A stretch of 19,203 nt of DNA from Azospirillum brasilense (GCA_003241645.1 QFOX01000038.1:1-19203); one strand, 5' to 3'; numbered from the stretch's first letter, positions 1 through 7,885 are shown. Translations and numbers: made by a program. Notes: a model not told the origin generated them from the sequence alone.

Positions 1-1
1 C

Positions 2-373
2 GCCACGCAGAAGATCCGTAAGATCACGCATCTGGATGACGCGCTCGACGTGTTCGGCTGCCACGGCATTGGCGGCGTGGTGGGGGCCATCCTCACCGGT
101 GTGTATGCCACCAAGGAAGTCAATCCCGGCATCAGCAACGAAGGCTGGCTCATCAGCCGCGACAGCACGCTGTTCGTGGCCAACCTCACGGCTGTGGGCG
201 TGGTGGCGGTCTATGCGTTCATCGCCACCATCATCATCGTGAAACTCGTGAACCTGTTCATCCCCATTCGCGTCAGTGCGGAAATGGAAAGCCACGGGCT
301 GGATGCGGGCATTCACGGCGAAAGCGTGCGCCACGAAGGCATGGAGAACATGAACCCCACGACGTGGCGATAG
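2..373 (+). CDS. amtB: Ammonium transporter (Amt family), C-terminal part; 5' end outside the window
   Basis: The reading frame is open from the first bases and ends at a TAG at 371-373, so only the last 123 residues are present. The stretch DALDVFGCHGIGGVVGAILTG matches the conserved end of Amt/MEP ammonium channels, where the histidine of CHGIGG lies in the last membrane helices. A final hydrophobic helix (TAVGVVAVYAFIATIIIVKL) follows. The cytoplasmic tail, with R-V-S-x-E-x-E-x-x-G-L-D, is the usual Amt ending that contacts GlnK-type PII proteins. The protein conducts ammonium or ammonia across the inner membrane. A GTG at 50 is an internal codon, not the start. A glnK gene would be expected upstream, outside the window. 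The gene ends 9 bases from the convergent exporter gene. Confidence 0.93.
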   Translation, partial: ATQKIRKITHLDDALDVFGCHGIGGVVGAILTGVYATKEVNPGISNEGWLISRDSTLFVANLTAVGVVAVYAFIATIIIVKLVNLFIPIRVSAEMESHGLDAGIHGESVRHEGMENMNPTTWR

Positions 374-382
374 GCGTAGTGC

Positions 383-1615
383 CTACGCCGTTTGCTGGGG
401 AAATGGCTGCTGCCCGGCATAGCGCATGATGAGCAGGCCCACGCTGAACAGCACGGTGAACGCGGTGGCCATGGGAATGAGCGTGTCGTTGTAGCTCTGG
501 CCCACGACCGCGCCAATGCTCATGGAAAAGACCGATGAACTCGCGCCGATCACCGAAGCCGCCAGCCCGGCCATGTTGCCCATCGGCTCCATCGCCAGCG
601 CATTCAGGTTGCCCTGGATCAGCCCGAAGCAGAAGAACAGCGTGGCCGCATAGGCCATGAACATGGGCAGCGTGGGTTCCACGAACAGGTGCAGCAGCAG
701 GAACAGCGCCGAGGAGGCGACCGTCGCCGCCATGGCGCGCAGCGCGATGTAGCGCATGCCCAGCCGCTGCACGATGCGCGCATTCACCAGCGACGACAGG
801 CCGATGACCATGGCCAGCGCACCGAAATACAGCGTGAAGCGCTTGCCGGTGTTGAAATGGTCCTGAAAGATCTGCTGCGAGGAATTGAGGTAGCCCAGCA
901 AACTACCGAAGCAGATGCCCATGCACAGCGTGTAGCACATGCTCACGCGGGTGCGCAGCACGGCGCGCAGCCCATGCAGGATATTGCGCGGGTTGAACGG
1001 AATGCGGCGCTCGCGCGGCAGCGTTTCCTTCAGCCGCAGCGCCACCCATGCGCACAGCACCATGGCGTAGCCCAGGTACATCACGAAAATATCGCGCCAT
1101 CCGGCCAGTTCCATCACCGCCTGACCGAGGCTGGGGGCCACCGCGGGCACCATGATGAAGATCATCATCACCAGCGACATCACGCGCGCCATGGCACGGC
1201 CACTGTATTTATCGCGCACGATCGACACGGCCGACACATAGGGCCCCGCTGCGCCTAGGCCCTGAATGATGCGCCCGGCCAGCAGCACGCCGAAGCTGGG
1301 CGCGAACAGGCACACAAGGCTGCCCGCGAAGTGAATGGCCAGCCCCGTGAACAGCACGCGGCGGCGGCCCAGCGCGTCCGACAGCGGGCCGGCAATGAGC
1401 TGGCCCAGCGCCATGCCCATGAACAGCCCGCCAATGAGGAACTGCGTGTGGTTGCGGTTTTGCACCTGCAATTCCTGCGCGATCACGCCCAGTGCGGGCA
1501 GCAGCGCATCGATGGATAGTGCCACGGCCGCCATCATCGCCGCCATCATCAGCGTGAATTCACGCGAGGGTTTGGCGGGGCTGTCGTTCAGCGGGGCGGT
1601 GGGGGTGTGTTGCAT
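383..1615 (-). CDS. MFS multidrug efflux transporter, Bcr/CflA type
   Basis: This is a 410-residue protein with about 12 hydrophobic segments. The loop after the second helix carries the MFS motif A (GPLSDALGRRRVL), and ALSIDALLPALGVIAQEL near the N-terminus is typical of the Bcr/CflA drug:proton antiporters. By family it exports small hydrophobic drugs or metabolites from the cytoplasm; the substrate cannot be read from sequence. I place the start at the ATG at 1615 because AGAAGG lies four bases upstream. A GTG five codons further up (1630) also opens the frame but has no ribosome-binding site. It is 62 bases downstream of the methyltransferase gene on the same strand, so the two may be co-transcribed. 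It converges with the ammonium transporter gene with no visible terminator between them. Confidence 0.9.
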   Translation of the reverse strand: MQHTPTAPLNDSPAKPSREFTLMMAAMMAAVALSIDALLPALGVIAQELQVQNRNHTQFLIGGLFMGMALGQLIAGPLSDALGRRRVLFTGLAIHFAGSLVCLFAPSFGVLLAGRIIQGLGAAGPYVSAVSIVRDKYSGRAMARVMSLVMMIFIMVPAVAPSLGQAVMELAGWRDIFVMYLGYAMVLCAWVALRLKETLPRERRIPFNPRNILHGLRAVLRTRVSMCYTLCMGICFGSLLGYLNSSQQIFQDHFNTGKRFTLYFGALAMVIGLSSLVNARIVQRLGMRYIALRAMAATVASSALFLLLHLFVEPTLPMFMAYAATLFFCFGLIQGNLNALAMEPMGNMAGLAASVIGASSSVFSMSIGAVVGQSYNDTLIPMATAFTVLFSVGLLIMRYAGQQPFPQQTA

Positions 1616-1677
1616 GCTGCCTTCTGGCACGTGGCCAGCGCAAAAGCAATGCGCAGGCGCGATACAGTCTGTGCCGC

Positions 1678-2757
1678 TTACGCGGCGAATTGCACGAACA
1701 GCGCCTTGCCGCAGGTGAAGCTATGCGCCACGCGGGCGGCCTGTTCGGCCAGCAGCGCATCGCCCACGCGGCGGGGTCCGTCGCCATGCTCCCACACGTA
1801 ATCGTCCAGCACCAGCCAGCCGCCGGGTAGCAGCTTTGGCAGCCATGCCCCCACATCCGCCGCCACGCTGGCGTAATCATGGTTGCCATCGATATGGATC
1901 AGCGCCACGCGCCCGGCATAGGCCGTGCGGCCGAAATGCGGCGACTCCACCATCAGCCCTGCTGCGTAATCGGCACTGGCAGGCACGGAAAGCATGCGGC
2001 GGTAATTGAAGCGCCCGCGCATGGGCAGCAGGTGAATGAGGAAAATGCGGTGCATCATCTCCCAGTCGATCTGCTGGTTCACCTGTTCCAGCGCATCGGG
2101 CGAATCCTTCTGGCTGGCCACGCCTTCGTTCCACGGGTCAATGGCCAGCACTGCGCCCGTGTCGTAATGCTGCGCCAGCATGCACAGCGCAAAGGCGCTG
2201 CGGCCCCACGCCGTGCCGATCTCCACCACATCGCCGCGCGGCGCGGTGGCAAAGCAGGCGGCCATGGCGGCCAGTTTACTCTCGCTCGTCTGGCCGTAAA
2301 TGGCTTGCGACTGGTGCAGTAGCGAGGCCATCGCCACTGTGTCCTGCGTCAGGCTGGGGGCAATGGCGCGGGCGAAGGCTAGCGCGCCCTCCGTCTCGGC
2401 CAGCAGCGTGCGGTAGCCCGCATCCAGCGCCGCCAGCGGTGATTGTTCGGGCAATTGCACCTGCAGCCCGCGTTCGGCCAGCACGCGCGCGATCACCGCA
2501 TGCACCACCGCGTGCGGCGTATAAATATCGGTGATGTGCTGCTGTGCGATCAGTGCGGCCAGCGCATCGGCAAAGCCCGCGTCATAGATCGAGGGCAGGG
2601 GGTGCCAATGCGGGTAATGCTGGGCGGTCTCATCCGCCGCCACGGAGCTGGCCGCCACCACGCGTTCGCCGCGCGCCATCAGCGTGCGCGCCTGCGCCAG
2701 CGACGCCCCCATCGATGAGGGGAAAATAAGCGTGGTGCGTGTCATAGCGTACGTCAT
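1678..2757 (-). CDS. SAM-dependent methyltransferase (Methyltransf_24-like) with an extra N-terminal domain
   Basis: The protein is about 359 residues if started at the ATG at 2757. The C-terminal half (about 155-359) is a class I methyltransferase. VVEIGTAWGRS (178-187) is the SAM-binding motif I, AIDPWN (205-210) follows it, and HIDGNHDYASV with LPGGWLVLDDY (288-320) matches the family that methylates small molecules or sugars. The N-terminal half (about 6-110, starting TRTTLIFPSSMGASLAQART) looks like a Rossmann-type domain resembling the pre-ATP-grasp fold; that likeness is by eye only. Neither 2757 nor the alternative ATG at 2745 has a clear ribosome-binding site. The frame stays open to 2865, but that extension looks like non-coding, AT-rich DNA. 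The substrate is unknown. Confidence 0.8.
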   Translation of the reverse strand: MTYAMTRTTLIFPSSMGASLAQARTLMARGERVVAASSVAADETAQHYPHWHPLPSIYDAGFADALAALIAQQHITDIYTPHAVVHAVIARVLAERGLQVQLPEQSPLAALDAGYRTLLAETEGALAFARAIAPSLTQDTVAMASLLHQSQAIYGQTSESKLAAMAACFATAPRGDVVEIGTAWGRSAFALCMLAQHYDTGAVLAIDPWNEGVASQKDSPDALEQVNQQIDWEMMHRIFLIHLLPMRGRFNYRRMLSVPASADYAAGLMVESPHFGRTAYAGRVALIHIDGNHDYASVAADVGAWLPKLLPGGWLVLDDYVWEHGDGPRRVGDALLAEQAARVAHSFTCGKALFVQFAA

Positions 2758-2911
2758 AGGGTTGTCTGATCGATATATGGCATAAAAAAAGCCGCCATGC
2801 ACTTTATGGTTTAACAGAGCCTGACAGATAATGTGTTCCATTCGATCTGCGGCCGCGATGAGCAAAAAAACTTTGTTTTTCTTTCATACACATCAATGAT
2901 AAAATGAATGA

Positions 2912-3724
2912 ATGGTGAAAAGTAAGCTTGCATTCAGCTTGGTTGAATTATCGATCGTACTTGTTATACTTGGCCTGTTAACGGGTGGCATCCTCGCTGG
3001 GCAATCCCTTATTCGTGCGGCTGAATTCCGGGCGGCCCTTTCGGAGCATGCGCGCTACAGTGCGGCAATCTACACATTCCGCGATAAATATTTTGGTATT
3101 CCCGGTGACATTCGTAACGCCACAGCATTTTGGGGCCGTCAAAGTACGGATGCCCTGTGCTACAACCTGACGGGGGCAGTGGGGACCAATCCAAATGGAG
3201 CCTGCGATGCAAATGGCGATGGCACGCTTGGCTTTAACCAGGCCGGTCGCGCGGGCGAATCGCAGCAGTTTTGGCGCCAATTAGCGCTGGCCGGCCTCAT
3301 TGAAGGCACCTACAGTGGTCTTGCAGGGCCCAACTGGCCCAGTGAATGCCGCATTGATATTGAATGTCCTCGTAGCCGGTTGCCCAATGCAGGATGGGGT
3401 GCGTCCCATATAGCCAAGGGTTTTGGAGGGGATGCCGAGTGGTTCGGGAATATCGAGTACGGTAATTACATGGCGCTGGGTGCGCCACATGCTGCTGCAT
3501 ATACCATTCCTATGGCGCCGGTGCTTAAGCCCGAAGAAGCATGGAACTTCGATGTAAAAGTGGATGATGGAAGGCCAACCACAGGAAAACTTATTGCACG
3601 GTATTGGAATAATGCATGCACTGCCCCGGACAGTGGCGCGGCAAGCGCCACCAATCATAACGCCAGCTACCGTCTCAGCGACCAATCGATCCGCTGTGCA
3701 ATTGTATTTATCAATACGATCTAA
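2912..3724 (+). CDS. Type IV prepilin-like protein with N-terminal cleavage/methylation motif
   Basis: This 270-residue protein has a 7-residue basic leader (MVKSKLA) followed by FSLVELSIVLVILGLLTGG. That is the prepilin peptidase site plus the hydrophobic assembly helix, with the conserved Glu at mature position 5. The residue before the cut is Ala instead of the usual Gly. The large globular part has paired cysteines, a Gly/Asp-rich turn (CDANGDG), then FWRQLALAGLIEGTYSG and WNFDVKVDDGRPTTGK. Both of these blocks recur in the partial gene at the right edge of the window, so the two are paralogues. It should be exported and assembled by a type IV pilus or type II secretion-like machine, none of which lies nearby. 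No ribosome-binding site is visible. A TAAAAT box at 2900-2905 lies so close to the ATG that a leaderless transcript is possible. It is more AT-rich than its neighbours. Confidence 0.87.
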   Translation: MVKSKLAFSLVELSIVLVILGLLTGGILAGQSLIRAAEFRAALSEHARYSAAIYTFRDKYFGIPGDIRNATAFWGRQSTDALCYNLTGAVGTNPNGACDANGDGTLGFNQAGRAGESQQFWRQLALAGLIEGTYSGLAGPNWPSECRIDIECPRSRLPNAGWGASHIAKGFGGDAEWFGNIEYGNYMALGAPHAAAYTIPMAPVLKPEEAWNFDVKVDDGRPTTGKLIARYWNNACTAPDSGAASATNHNASYRLSDQSIRCAIVFINTI

Positions 3725-3745
3725 AAAAGCCCCCATGCGGGAGCT
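3723..3745 (-). terminator. Intrinsic terminator of the tRNA-Ser gene
   Basis: Read on the minus strand this is AGCTCCC-GCAT-GGGGGCT, a 7-bp stem with one T-G pair and a 4-base loop, followed directly by six T. It lies 7 bases beyond the CCA end of the tRNA gene. In the plus direction there is no T run, so it should not stop the facing pilin gene. The pilin stop codon overlaps the T run. Confidence 0.88.
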
Positions 3746-3751
3746 TGGTTA

Positions 3752-3841
3752 TGGCGGACAGGGAGGGATTCGAACCCTCGATAGAGTTACCCCTATGCCA
3801 GTTTTCGAGACTGGTACCTTCAACCACTCGGTCACCTGTCC
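3752..3841 (-). tRNA. tRNA-Ser, anticodon CGA
   Basis: The minus strand folds as a 90-base class II tRNA. The acceptor stem is GGACAGG with CCTGTCC, the discriminator is G, and the CCA is encoded. The D-arm sequence is GACCGAGTGGTTGAAGGT. The anticodon stem CCAGT/ACTGG encloses the loop CTCGAAA, giving anticodon CGA for UCG codons. A long variable arm and GGTTCGAATCC of the T arm follow. The long variable arm and the G discriminator are both typical serine identity elements. An intrinsic terminator follows directly. Confidence 0.97.
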
Positions 3842-3892
3842 GCACGAAGAATGCGGGCTATAACAAACAATTATTGCGGGGTCGAGTGGTTT

Positions 3893-4927
3893 TTAACTCC
3901 GCCAGCGCAGGGTGCGTTCCTTCAGCGGGTTTTCGAAGGCGCGGGCCTCTGCCTGCGCGGCCAGCCATTCCTTCTTCAGCCGGAAATACCACAGCGCCTG
4001 CGCGTCGGCATCCCCCAGCAGCATCAGCGGTGTGTCATTGTTGCGCAAGCCTTCCTGCTGGCGAATGACCACCTGCCGGTCCTGCTCGATGAAGGCCTTG
4101 CCGAACGGAATGAGCAGCGGCTTCAGCAGTTTCACGAAGCCGATATCGGTCGCCATGAACTGGTGCAGCACGGTGGTGTTCGCATCCACCGGCGTCAGCG
4201 CGGTCAGCAGCAGCACGTTTTTGTTGCCGATGCGGATATGCTCGGTGCGCAGGCCGGGCAGGCGGAAGGCGATCTCGGTGGTGCGGTCGCCACCAAGAAT
4301 TTTGTAAGCCCGGCTGTTGCTGCTGGGTTTGTGGCTCACCATGGAGAAGCCGAAGGGTCGCGGGGCGAATTTCTTTTCCTTCACATGCATGGATTTTTGC
4401 GTGCGCCACCACCAGCTTTTATGCACGTAGGGCCCGTGGCTGGGGTCCATCAACCCGATCACGGCATGGTCGATATGGCAAGGGAAGCTGACCGTTTCCA
4501 CCAGCTCCAGCCCGCCTTTGAGCGACACCGGCATGGCGGGCGGCTCACCGGGGGTGGTGCTGTCGCCGAGATAGACCCACAGCAGCCCGTCCACCTCGCG
4601 CAGCGGGTAGGCGCGCGTTTTGATTTTGCTGATGTCGGTCTGTTTTTCGCGGCCTTCTTCGGCCAGCGAGGGGATTTTGGTGCATTGGCCCACGCTGTTG
4701 AAGCACCAGCCATGGTAGCAGCATTCGATCTCTTTGCCGTCGAACCGGCCATAGCGCAGCGGCATGCCGCGGTGCGGGCAGAAATCGCGCAGGGCGAAGG
4801 CGACCTCATCGTCGCCACGCGCCAGCAGCACCTGCTCGCCCAACAGGGTGACGGGTAGCATCGCGCCCTTTTTCAGGGCGCTGGCGGGGCTGGCCACGTA
4901 CCAGCATTCACGGAGAAGTTCACTCAT
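3893..4927 (-). CDS. Rieske non-heme iron oxygenase, alpha-subunit type (VanA / pheophorbide oxygenase-like)
   Basis: The protein is 344 residues from the ATG at 4927, whose start (MSELLRECWYVAS) fits the usual beginning of this family. A GTG at 4945 would add six residues but has no ribosome-binding site. The Rieske [2Fe-2S] ligands are C50-P-H52 and C69-C-Y-H72. The mononuclear iron site is D161-P-S-H164-x4-H169, and a likely third ligand is D283 in IEQDRQ. Enzymes of this type hydroxylate or demethylate aromatic or porphyrin-like substrates using electrons from a separate reductase. No reductase or ferredoxin gene is adjacent, so it would rely on one encoded elsewhere. It is 48 bases downstream of the glycosylase gene on the same strand and is probably the last protein gene of the leftward block. 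The substrate is unknown. Confidence 0.88.
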   Translation of the reverse strand: MSELLRECWYVASPASALKKGAMLPVTLLGEQVLLARGDDEVAFALRDFCPHRGMPLRYGRFDGKEIECCYHGWCFNSVGQCTKIPSLAEEGREKQTDISKIKTRAYPLREVDGLLWVYLGDSTTPGEPPAMPVSLKGGLELVETVSFPCHIDHAVIGLMDPSHGPYVHKSWWWRTQKSMHVKEKKFAPRPFGFSMVSHKPSSNSRAYKILGGDRTTEIAFRLPGLRTEHIRIGNKNVLLLTALTPVDANTTVLHQFMATDIGFVKLLKPLLIPFGKAFIEQDRQVVIRQQEGLRNNDTPLMLLGDADAQALWYFRLKKEWLAAQAEARAFENPLKERTLRWRS

Positions 4928-4975
4928 GGCGCGCTTGTAGCCCACCGCAGGGGCGCTGACAAGTAACTGACATGC

Positions 4976-5515
4976 TTACTCGGCCATTGCCTGCGCCAGC
5001 TGCTGCCACGGCCCGATCTTCCAGAATTTGCGGGCTTGGCCCGAGGGCGAGGGCAGCACGAACAGCCGCGTGCCATGCAGGGTGATCTCCTGCTCGCCAT
5101 AGCGGATGCCTTCCGCGCCCATGTCGGCCAGCACCGCCTGCGCGCCGCGCTTGCTGGTGAACGCCACGATGCCGGGGGCATACTGTTCGATCTTATCGCG
5201 GAAACTCTGCACGTCGAACGCATCTTCGGGCAACTCGGCATCGTTGCCGAAGGCGGTCTTGCACAGGTCGGTCAGGCCAATGCCATGGTCCAGCAATTGC
5301 GGGTATTCCTGCGGTTCTAGCTGCCGCGGCGTAAGGCCGACCTGATGCAGCGTGCGCCAGAAGAAGTTGCCGGGATGCGCGTAATAGGCGCGCTCCTGCG
5401 CGCTCACGCGGCCCAGCGCCGTGCCGCAGAACACCAGCTTCAGCCCCGGTGCCAGCAGGTCGGGCACGGTGTGGGTGTCGGGCAGGGCACCGAATTTGGG
5501 AAGCGTCTGGTTCAT
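4976..5515 (-). CDS. mug: Mismatch-specific uracil-DNA glycosylase, Mug-like (UDG family 2)
   Basis: This 179-residue protein aligns by eye with E. coli Mug along its length. The matching segments are LKLVFCG (26-31), YYAHPGNFFWRTLHQVGLTPRQL (44-66), LLDHGIGLTDL (74-84) and the C-terminal LPSPSGQ (154-160) at the position of the Mug NPSGLS loop. The family removes uracil or thymine, or ethenocytosine, from mismatched double-stranded DNA. The active-site segment reads C-G-T-A-L-G-R (30-36), whereas E. coli Mug has C-G-I-N-P-G-L. The Asn that positions the catalytic water is therefore Ala. The start ATG has no clear ribosome-binding site. It follows gene A by 39 bases on the same strand. Confidence 0.85.
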   Translation of the reverse strand: MNQTLPKFGALPDTHTVPDLLAPGLKLVFCGTALGRVSAQERAYYAHPGNFFWRTLHQVGLTPRQLEPQEYPQLLDHGIGLTDLCKTAFGNDAELPEDAFDVQSFRDKIEQYAPGIVAFTSKRGAQAVLADMGAEGIRYGEQEITLHGTRLFVLPSPSGQARKFWKIGPWQQLAQAMAE

Positions 5516-5554
5516 GCGCGCAGGCTGCCACAGCCGCGTGCGCTTGGCAATGCG

Positions 5555-6724
5555 CTAGCTTACGGCCGAAAGCTCGGCCACGGGGGCTTTATGCACGCGC
5601 TGCGCTTCCAGCTGCACTCCGCTGACGGTGGTGCTGGGGGCGGCGGCTTCATCGGCGCGGGCGGCAAACGGGCTTTCCGCCACGTCCAGCGCGTCGGTAC
5701 GCGCCGGTAGGTAGCTATGCACGGGCACGCGCGCACGTTTTTCTTCCTTGTGCTGCTGCTTCTCTTCCTTGATGCGCGCGAACGCATGGCTGGTGAGGTA
5801 GAAGCCGAACGCCACGAACGAGCTGAGCAGCAGCTCGTAGAGCGTATTGCTGACGTTGCGCACCGGGCGCGGATCATGCGGGGCGGCCACATCGAACACG
5901 TTCGGTGCCTTGGTGGTGTGCGGGTGCGCGCCATCGAAATGCACCTGCTTCAGCCAGCCTTCGCGCGACATACCTTCCGGCACCATGAGTTTTTTGCCCC
6001 AGCCGCGCAGCGTGTTCGACAGGCGCTGCAGCTTGCCGTTCGGCTCGGCATGCGGGGTGACGACGGCTTCGGCCAAGCCGCGGCCAATGGTCACGCCGGC
6101 GCGTTCGAAGCTCGAGAACTTGCTGGCCAGCGAACCTTCGGTGGCGAGCTTGCTGCTCCATGCATCGTGGTTGCCCACGGCCTTGCCGATCAGCAGGCCC
6201 GCGGGGAACGAAAGCGCACGCGCCTTGAACATGGAGCCCCAGCTTTGCTGTGGCGCTTCGTCCATTTCCTTGTGGGCCTGCACCATGTTCGGGTCGGTCT
6301 CGGCCTTCTTGCCATGGAGCATGCGGTCGGCAAAGCGCACGAGCGAACCTTTATGGTCCTCGAACATTTTCATCACCGGCACCAGCATGGTGCCGCCGGT
6401 GTAGAGCGCGCCGATGAAGAAGGTCATGCCCGCTGCGGCCTTGGGGTTCTTGATGAACGGCGTGTGCTCGTACATCGTTTCAAGGCTGCCGGTGATGGAT
6501 TTGTTGATCTTCTGGCCGCGCGGCGAATGTTCCAGCCAATCGGCCGCCACCAGCGACAGCCCGGCATTCACGCCCCAGCCAATGCCGCCATACACGCTCC
6601 AGTCGAACAGTTTTTCGCCGCTGGTTTTCTCGCGCTTCTCTTTTTTGTCCGGCGATGCGCCGCCCATGAAGGCGGGCGAGGTCGGCGGGATCACATGCGG
6701 GAAGTTCTGCAGGTCGGTGCTCAT
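5555..6724 (-). CDS. Unrecognised multi-spanning membrane protein A of a paralogous family
   Basis: I do not recognise this 389-residue protein. A charged N-terminus ends in KTSGEKLFDWSVYGG (33-47). About four hydrophobic segments follow (about 43-64, 96-117, 171-184 and 293-313). After the last comes a highly charged, Lys/Glu/Gln-rich tail (316-331) and a soluble C-terminus containing APSTTV. The core at 122-170, with LVRFADRM, HGKKAETD and VQAHKEMDEAPQQ, is 40/49 identical to residues 169-217 of gene B, and a more diverged equivalent exists in gene C. The start ATG overlaps the stop of gene B (ATGA), with AGGAGG about 10 bases upstream, so translation is probably coupled. It has no signal peptide of the ordinary secreted type. 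Confidence 0.85.
   Translation of the reverse strand: MSTDLQNFPHVIPPTSPAFMGGASPDKKEKREKTSGEKLFDWSVYGGIGWGVNAGLSLVAADWLEHSPRGQKINKSITGSLETMYEHTPFIKNPKAAAGMTFFIGALYTGGTMLVPVMKMFEDHKGSLVRFADRMLHGKKAETDPNMVQAHKEMDEAPQQSWGSMFKARALSFPAGLLIGKAVGNHDAWSSKLATEGSLASKFSSFERAGVTIGRGLAEAVVTPHAEPNGKLQRLSNTLRGWGKKLMVPEGMSREGWLKQVHFDGAHPHTTKAPNVFDVAAPHDPRPVRNVSNTLYELLLSSFVAFGFYLTSHAFARIKEEKQQHKEEKRARVPVHSYLPARTDALDVAESPFAARADEAAAPSTTVSGVQLEAQRVHKAPVAELSAVS
6249..6340. repeat. 92-base direct repeat, copy in gene A
   Basis: This stretch matches 7262-7353 in gene B at 86 of 92 bases with no gaps, including a run of 39 identical bases (6252-6290). It encodes part of the shared core (HGKKAETD to EAPQQ). The flanking parts of the two genes are far less similar. 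Confidence 0.9.
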
Positions 6725-7878
6725 GCGCTGAGGCCCTCCTGCATCTGCGGCGTGCTCAGGCGCGCCTGATTCTCGATGCTGTGCACCATGGTGCTGGGCG
6801 CGGGCTTGTCTTCGGCCGCATCCAGCTGGCCCAGCACGGGGTTGCGCGGGCGTTCCGCGCGGGTGGTGGGGCTGGTGGTGGCGCTACTGCTCTCGGCCAG
6901 CACGCGGTCGCGGCTGATCTCCTGACGGTGTTCGTTGCGGTGCTCGCGCTTGGCGGCAAATACTTTCGACGACGCGTAGAACAGCACGGTCAGCGCGCCG
7001 CTGAGGGTGAGCAGGCCGATGCCGTTCTTCAGCCATGCATGCTGCGACTTGATGGCCGCCTGGTCGGTGAGGCCGCGCATTTTGGTCAGCGCGGCGCTGC
7101 CTTTGTCGGCGGCCCAGTTGCTGGCGGCTTCCATGCTGTTGATCTTCACGTTCGGCATCAGGCGGGCGCTCAGGCCGTTCTCCCAGTTGATGGTGGTATC
7201 CACCGCGAAGGCGGCCGCCACGGTGGTGGCGCGGCCCTTCATCAGCGAATTCCAGTTCTGCTGCGGCGCTTCGTCCATTTCCTTGTGGGCCTGCACCATG
7301 TTCTCGTCGGTCTCGGCCTTTTTGCCATGGATCATGCGGTCGGCGAAGCGCACCAGCTTGCCCTTGTTGTCTTCCAGCGCCTTGATGAACGGCACCATCA
7401 GGAAGCCACCCACGATGGCGAAGGTGATGTAGGTGAAGCGGTTCTCGCGCAGCGGCTTGACCGAGGCGGTGTGGAAGTAATTGGCTTTGCCACCGGCCAG
7501 CGCGGTGCTTTTCTCGTTCAGCCCCGCATAGGCTTTGCCCAGCGCGCCGCCGAGCTTCTGCATGCCTTTCAGCTCGCTGAGGGGTTTCTCGTGCAGGCCT
7601 TTTTCGATGGCGTCCTTCGCGCCCTTGACGATCACGGTGGAGGCCACCTCGTTGCCCAGCAGCGCGAAGCCGCCATAGGTCGTAGCGTCGAACAGGTTCT
7701 CGCCGCTGGTGCGCGAGCGTTTCTTGGCCGGGACCGATGCCTGCAGGCCTTCGGCTGGCAGGCCAGCAGCCACCGGCTCGCCCGCGGCGCGGCGCGCATC
7801 GGCCAGCGGGCCCATGGGCGCCAGATCCGCCTGCGGGGCGGTCGCCATGTCGTGCTCAACTGTAGGCTTCGTGCTCAA
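6721..7878 (-). CDS. Unrecognised multi-spanning membrane protein B of a paralogous family
   Basis: This 385-residue protein is a clear paralogue of A. An Ala/Pro-rich N-terminus leads to KKRSRTSGENLFDATTYGG (52-70), matching the same block in A. Four hydrophobic segments follow (about 66-86, 148-166, 216-231 and 285-308). The tail is Arg/His/Glu-rich (308-322), and the C-terminus carries APSTMV, as in A. The cytoplasmic-looking charged core 169-217 is nearly the same as in A. The start shown is a TTG at 7878 with AGGA 10 bases upstream, seven bases after gene C ends. An ATG at 7848 (MATAPQADLAP) is an alternative. The two genes look like an old duplication whose core has been kept or re-copied. 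The function is unknown. Confidence 0.83.
   Translation of the reverse strand: MSTKPTVEHDMATAPQADLAPMGPLADARRAAGEPVAAGLPAEGLQASVPAKKRSRTSGENLFDATTYGGFALLGNEVASTVIVKGAKDAIEKGLHEKPLSELKGMQKLGGALGKAYAGLNEKSTALAGGKANYFHTASVKPLRENRFTYITFAIVGGFLMVPFIKALEDNKGKLVRFADRMIHGKKAETDENMVQAHKEMDEAPQQNWNSLMKGRATTVAAAFAVDTTINWENGLSARLMPNVKINSMEAASNWAADKGSAALTKMRGLTDQAAIKSQHAWLKNGIGLLTLSGALTVLFYASSKVFAAKREHRNEHRQEISRDRVLAESSSATTSPTTRAERPRNPVLGQLDAAEDKPAPSTMVHSIENQARLSTPQMQEGLSA
7262..7353. repeat. 92-base direct repeat, copy in gene B
   Basis: This is the partner of 6249-6340, in the same orientation and about 1.0 kb apart. The six differences are scattered; some change residues (Pro/Glu and Leu/Ile) and others are silent. 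A direct repeat of this kind could recombine to delete the intervening DNA or support gene conversion. Confidence 0.9.
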
Positions 7879-7885
7879 ACGTCGG

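Noticed and set aside
2775..2870. Runs of A/T and a CCAT-ATGG pairing upstream of the methyltransferase, as terminator or coding extension
   Set aside because: The pairing is too weak for a hairpin terminator, and the AT-rich extension to 2865 has no ribosome-binding site or coding character.
3723..3841. tRNA-Ser as an attachment site of an integrated element
   Set aside because: No integrase gene, no duplicated tRNA 3' end and no phage-like genes are visible in the window.
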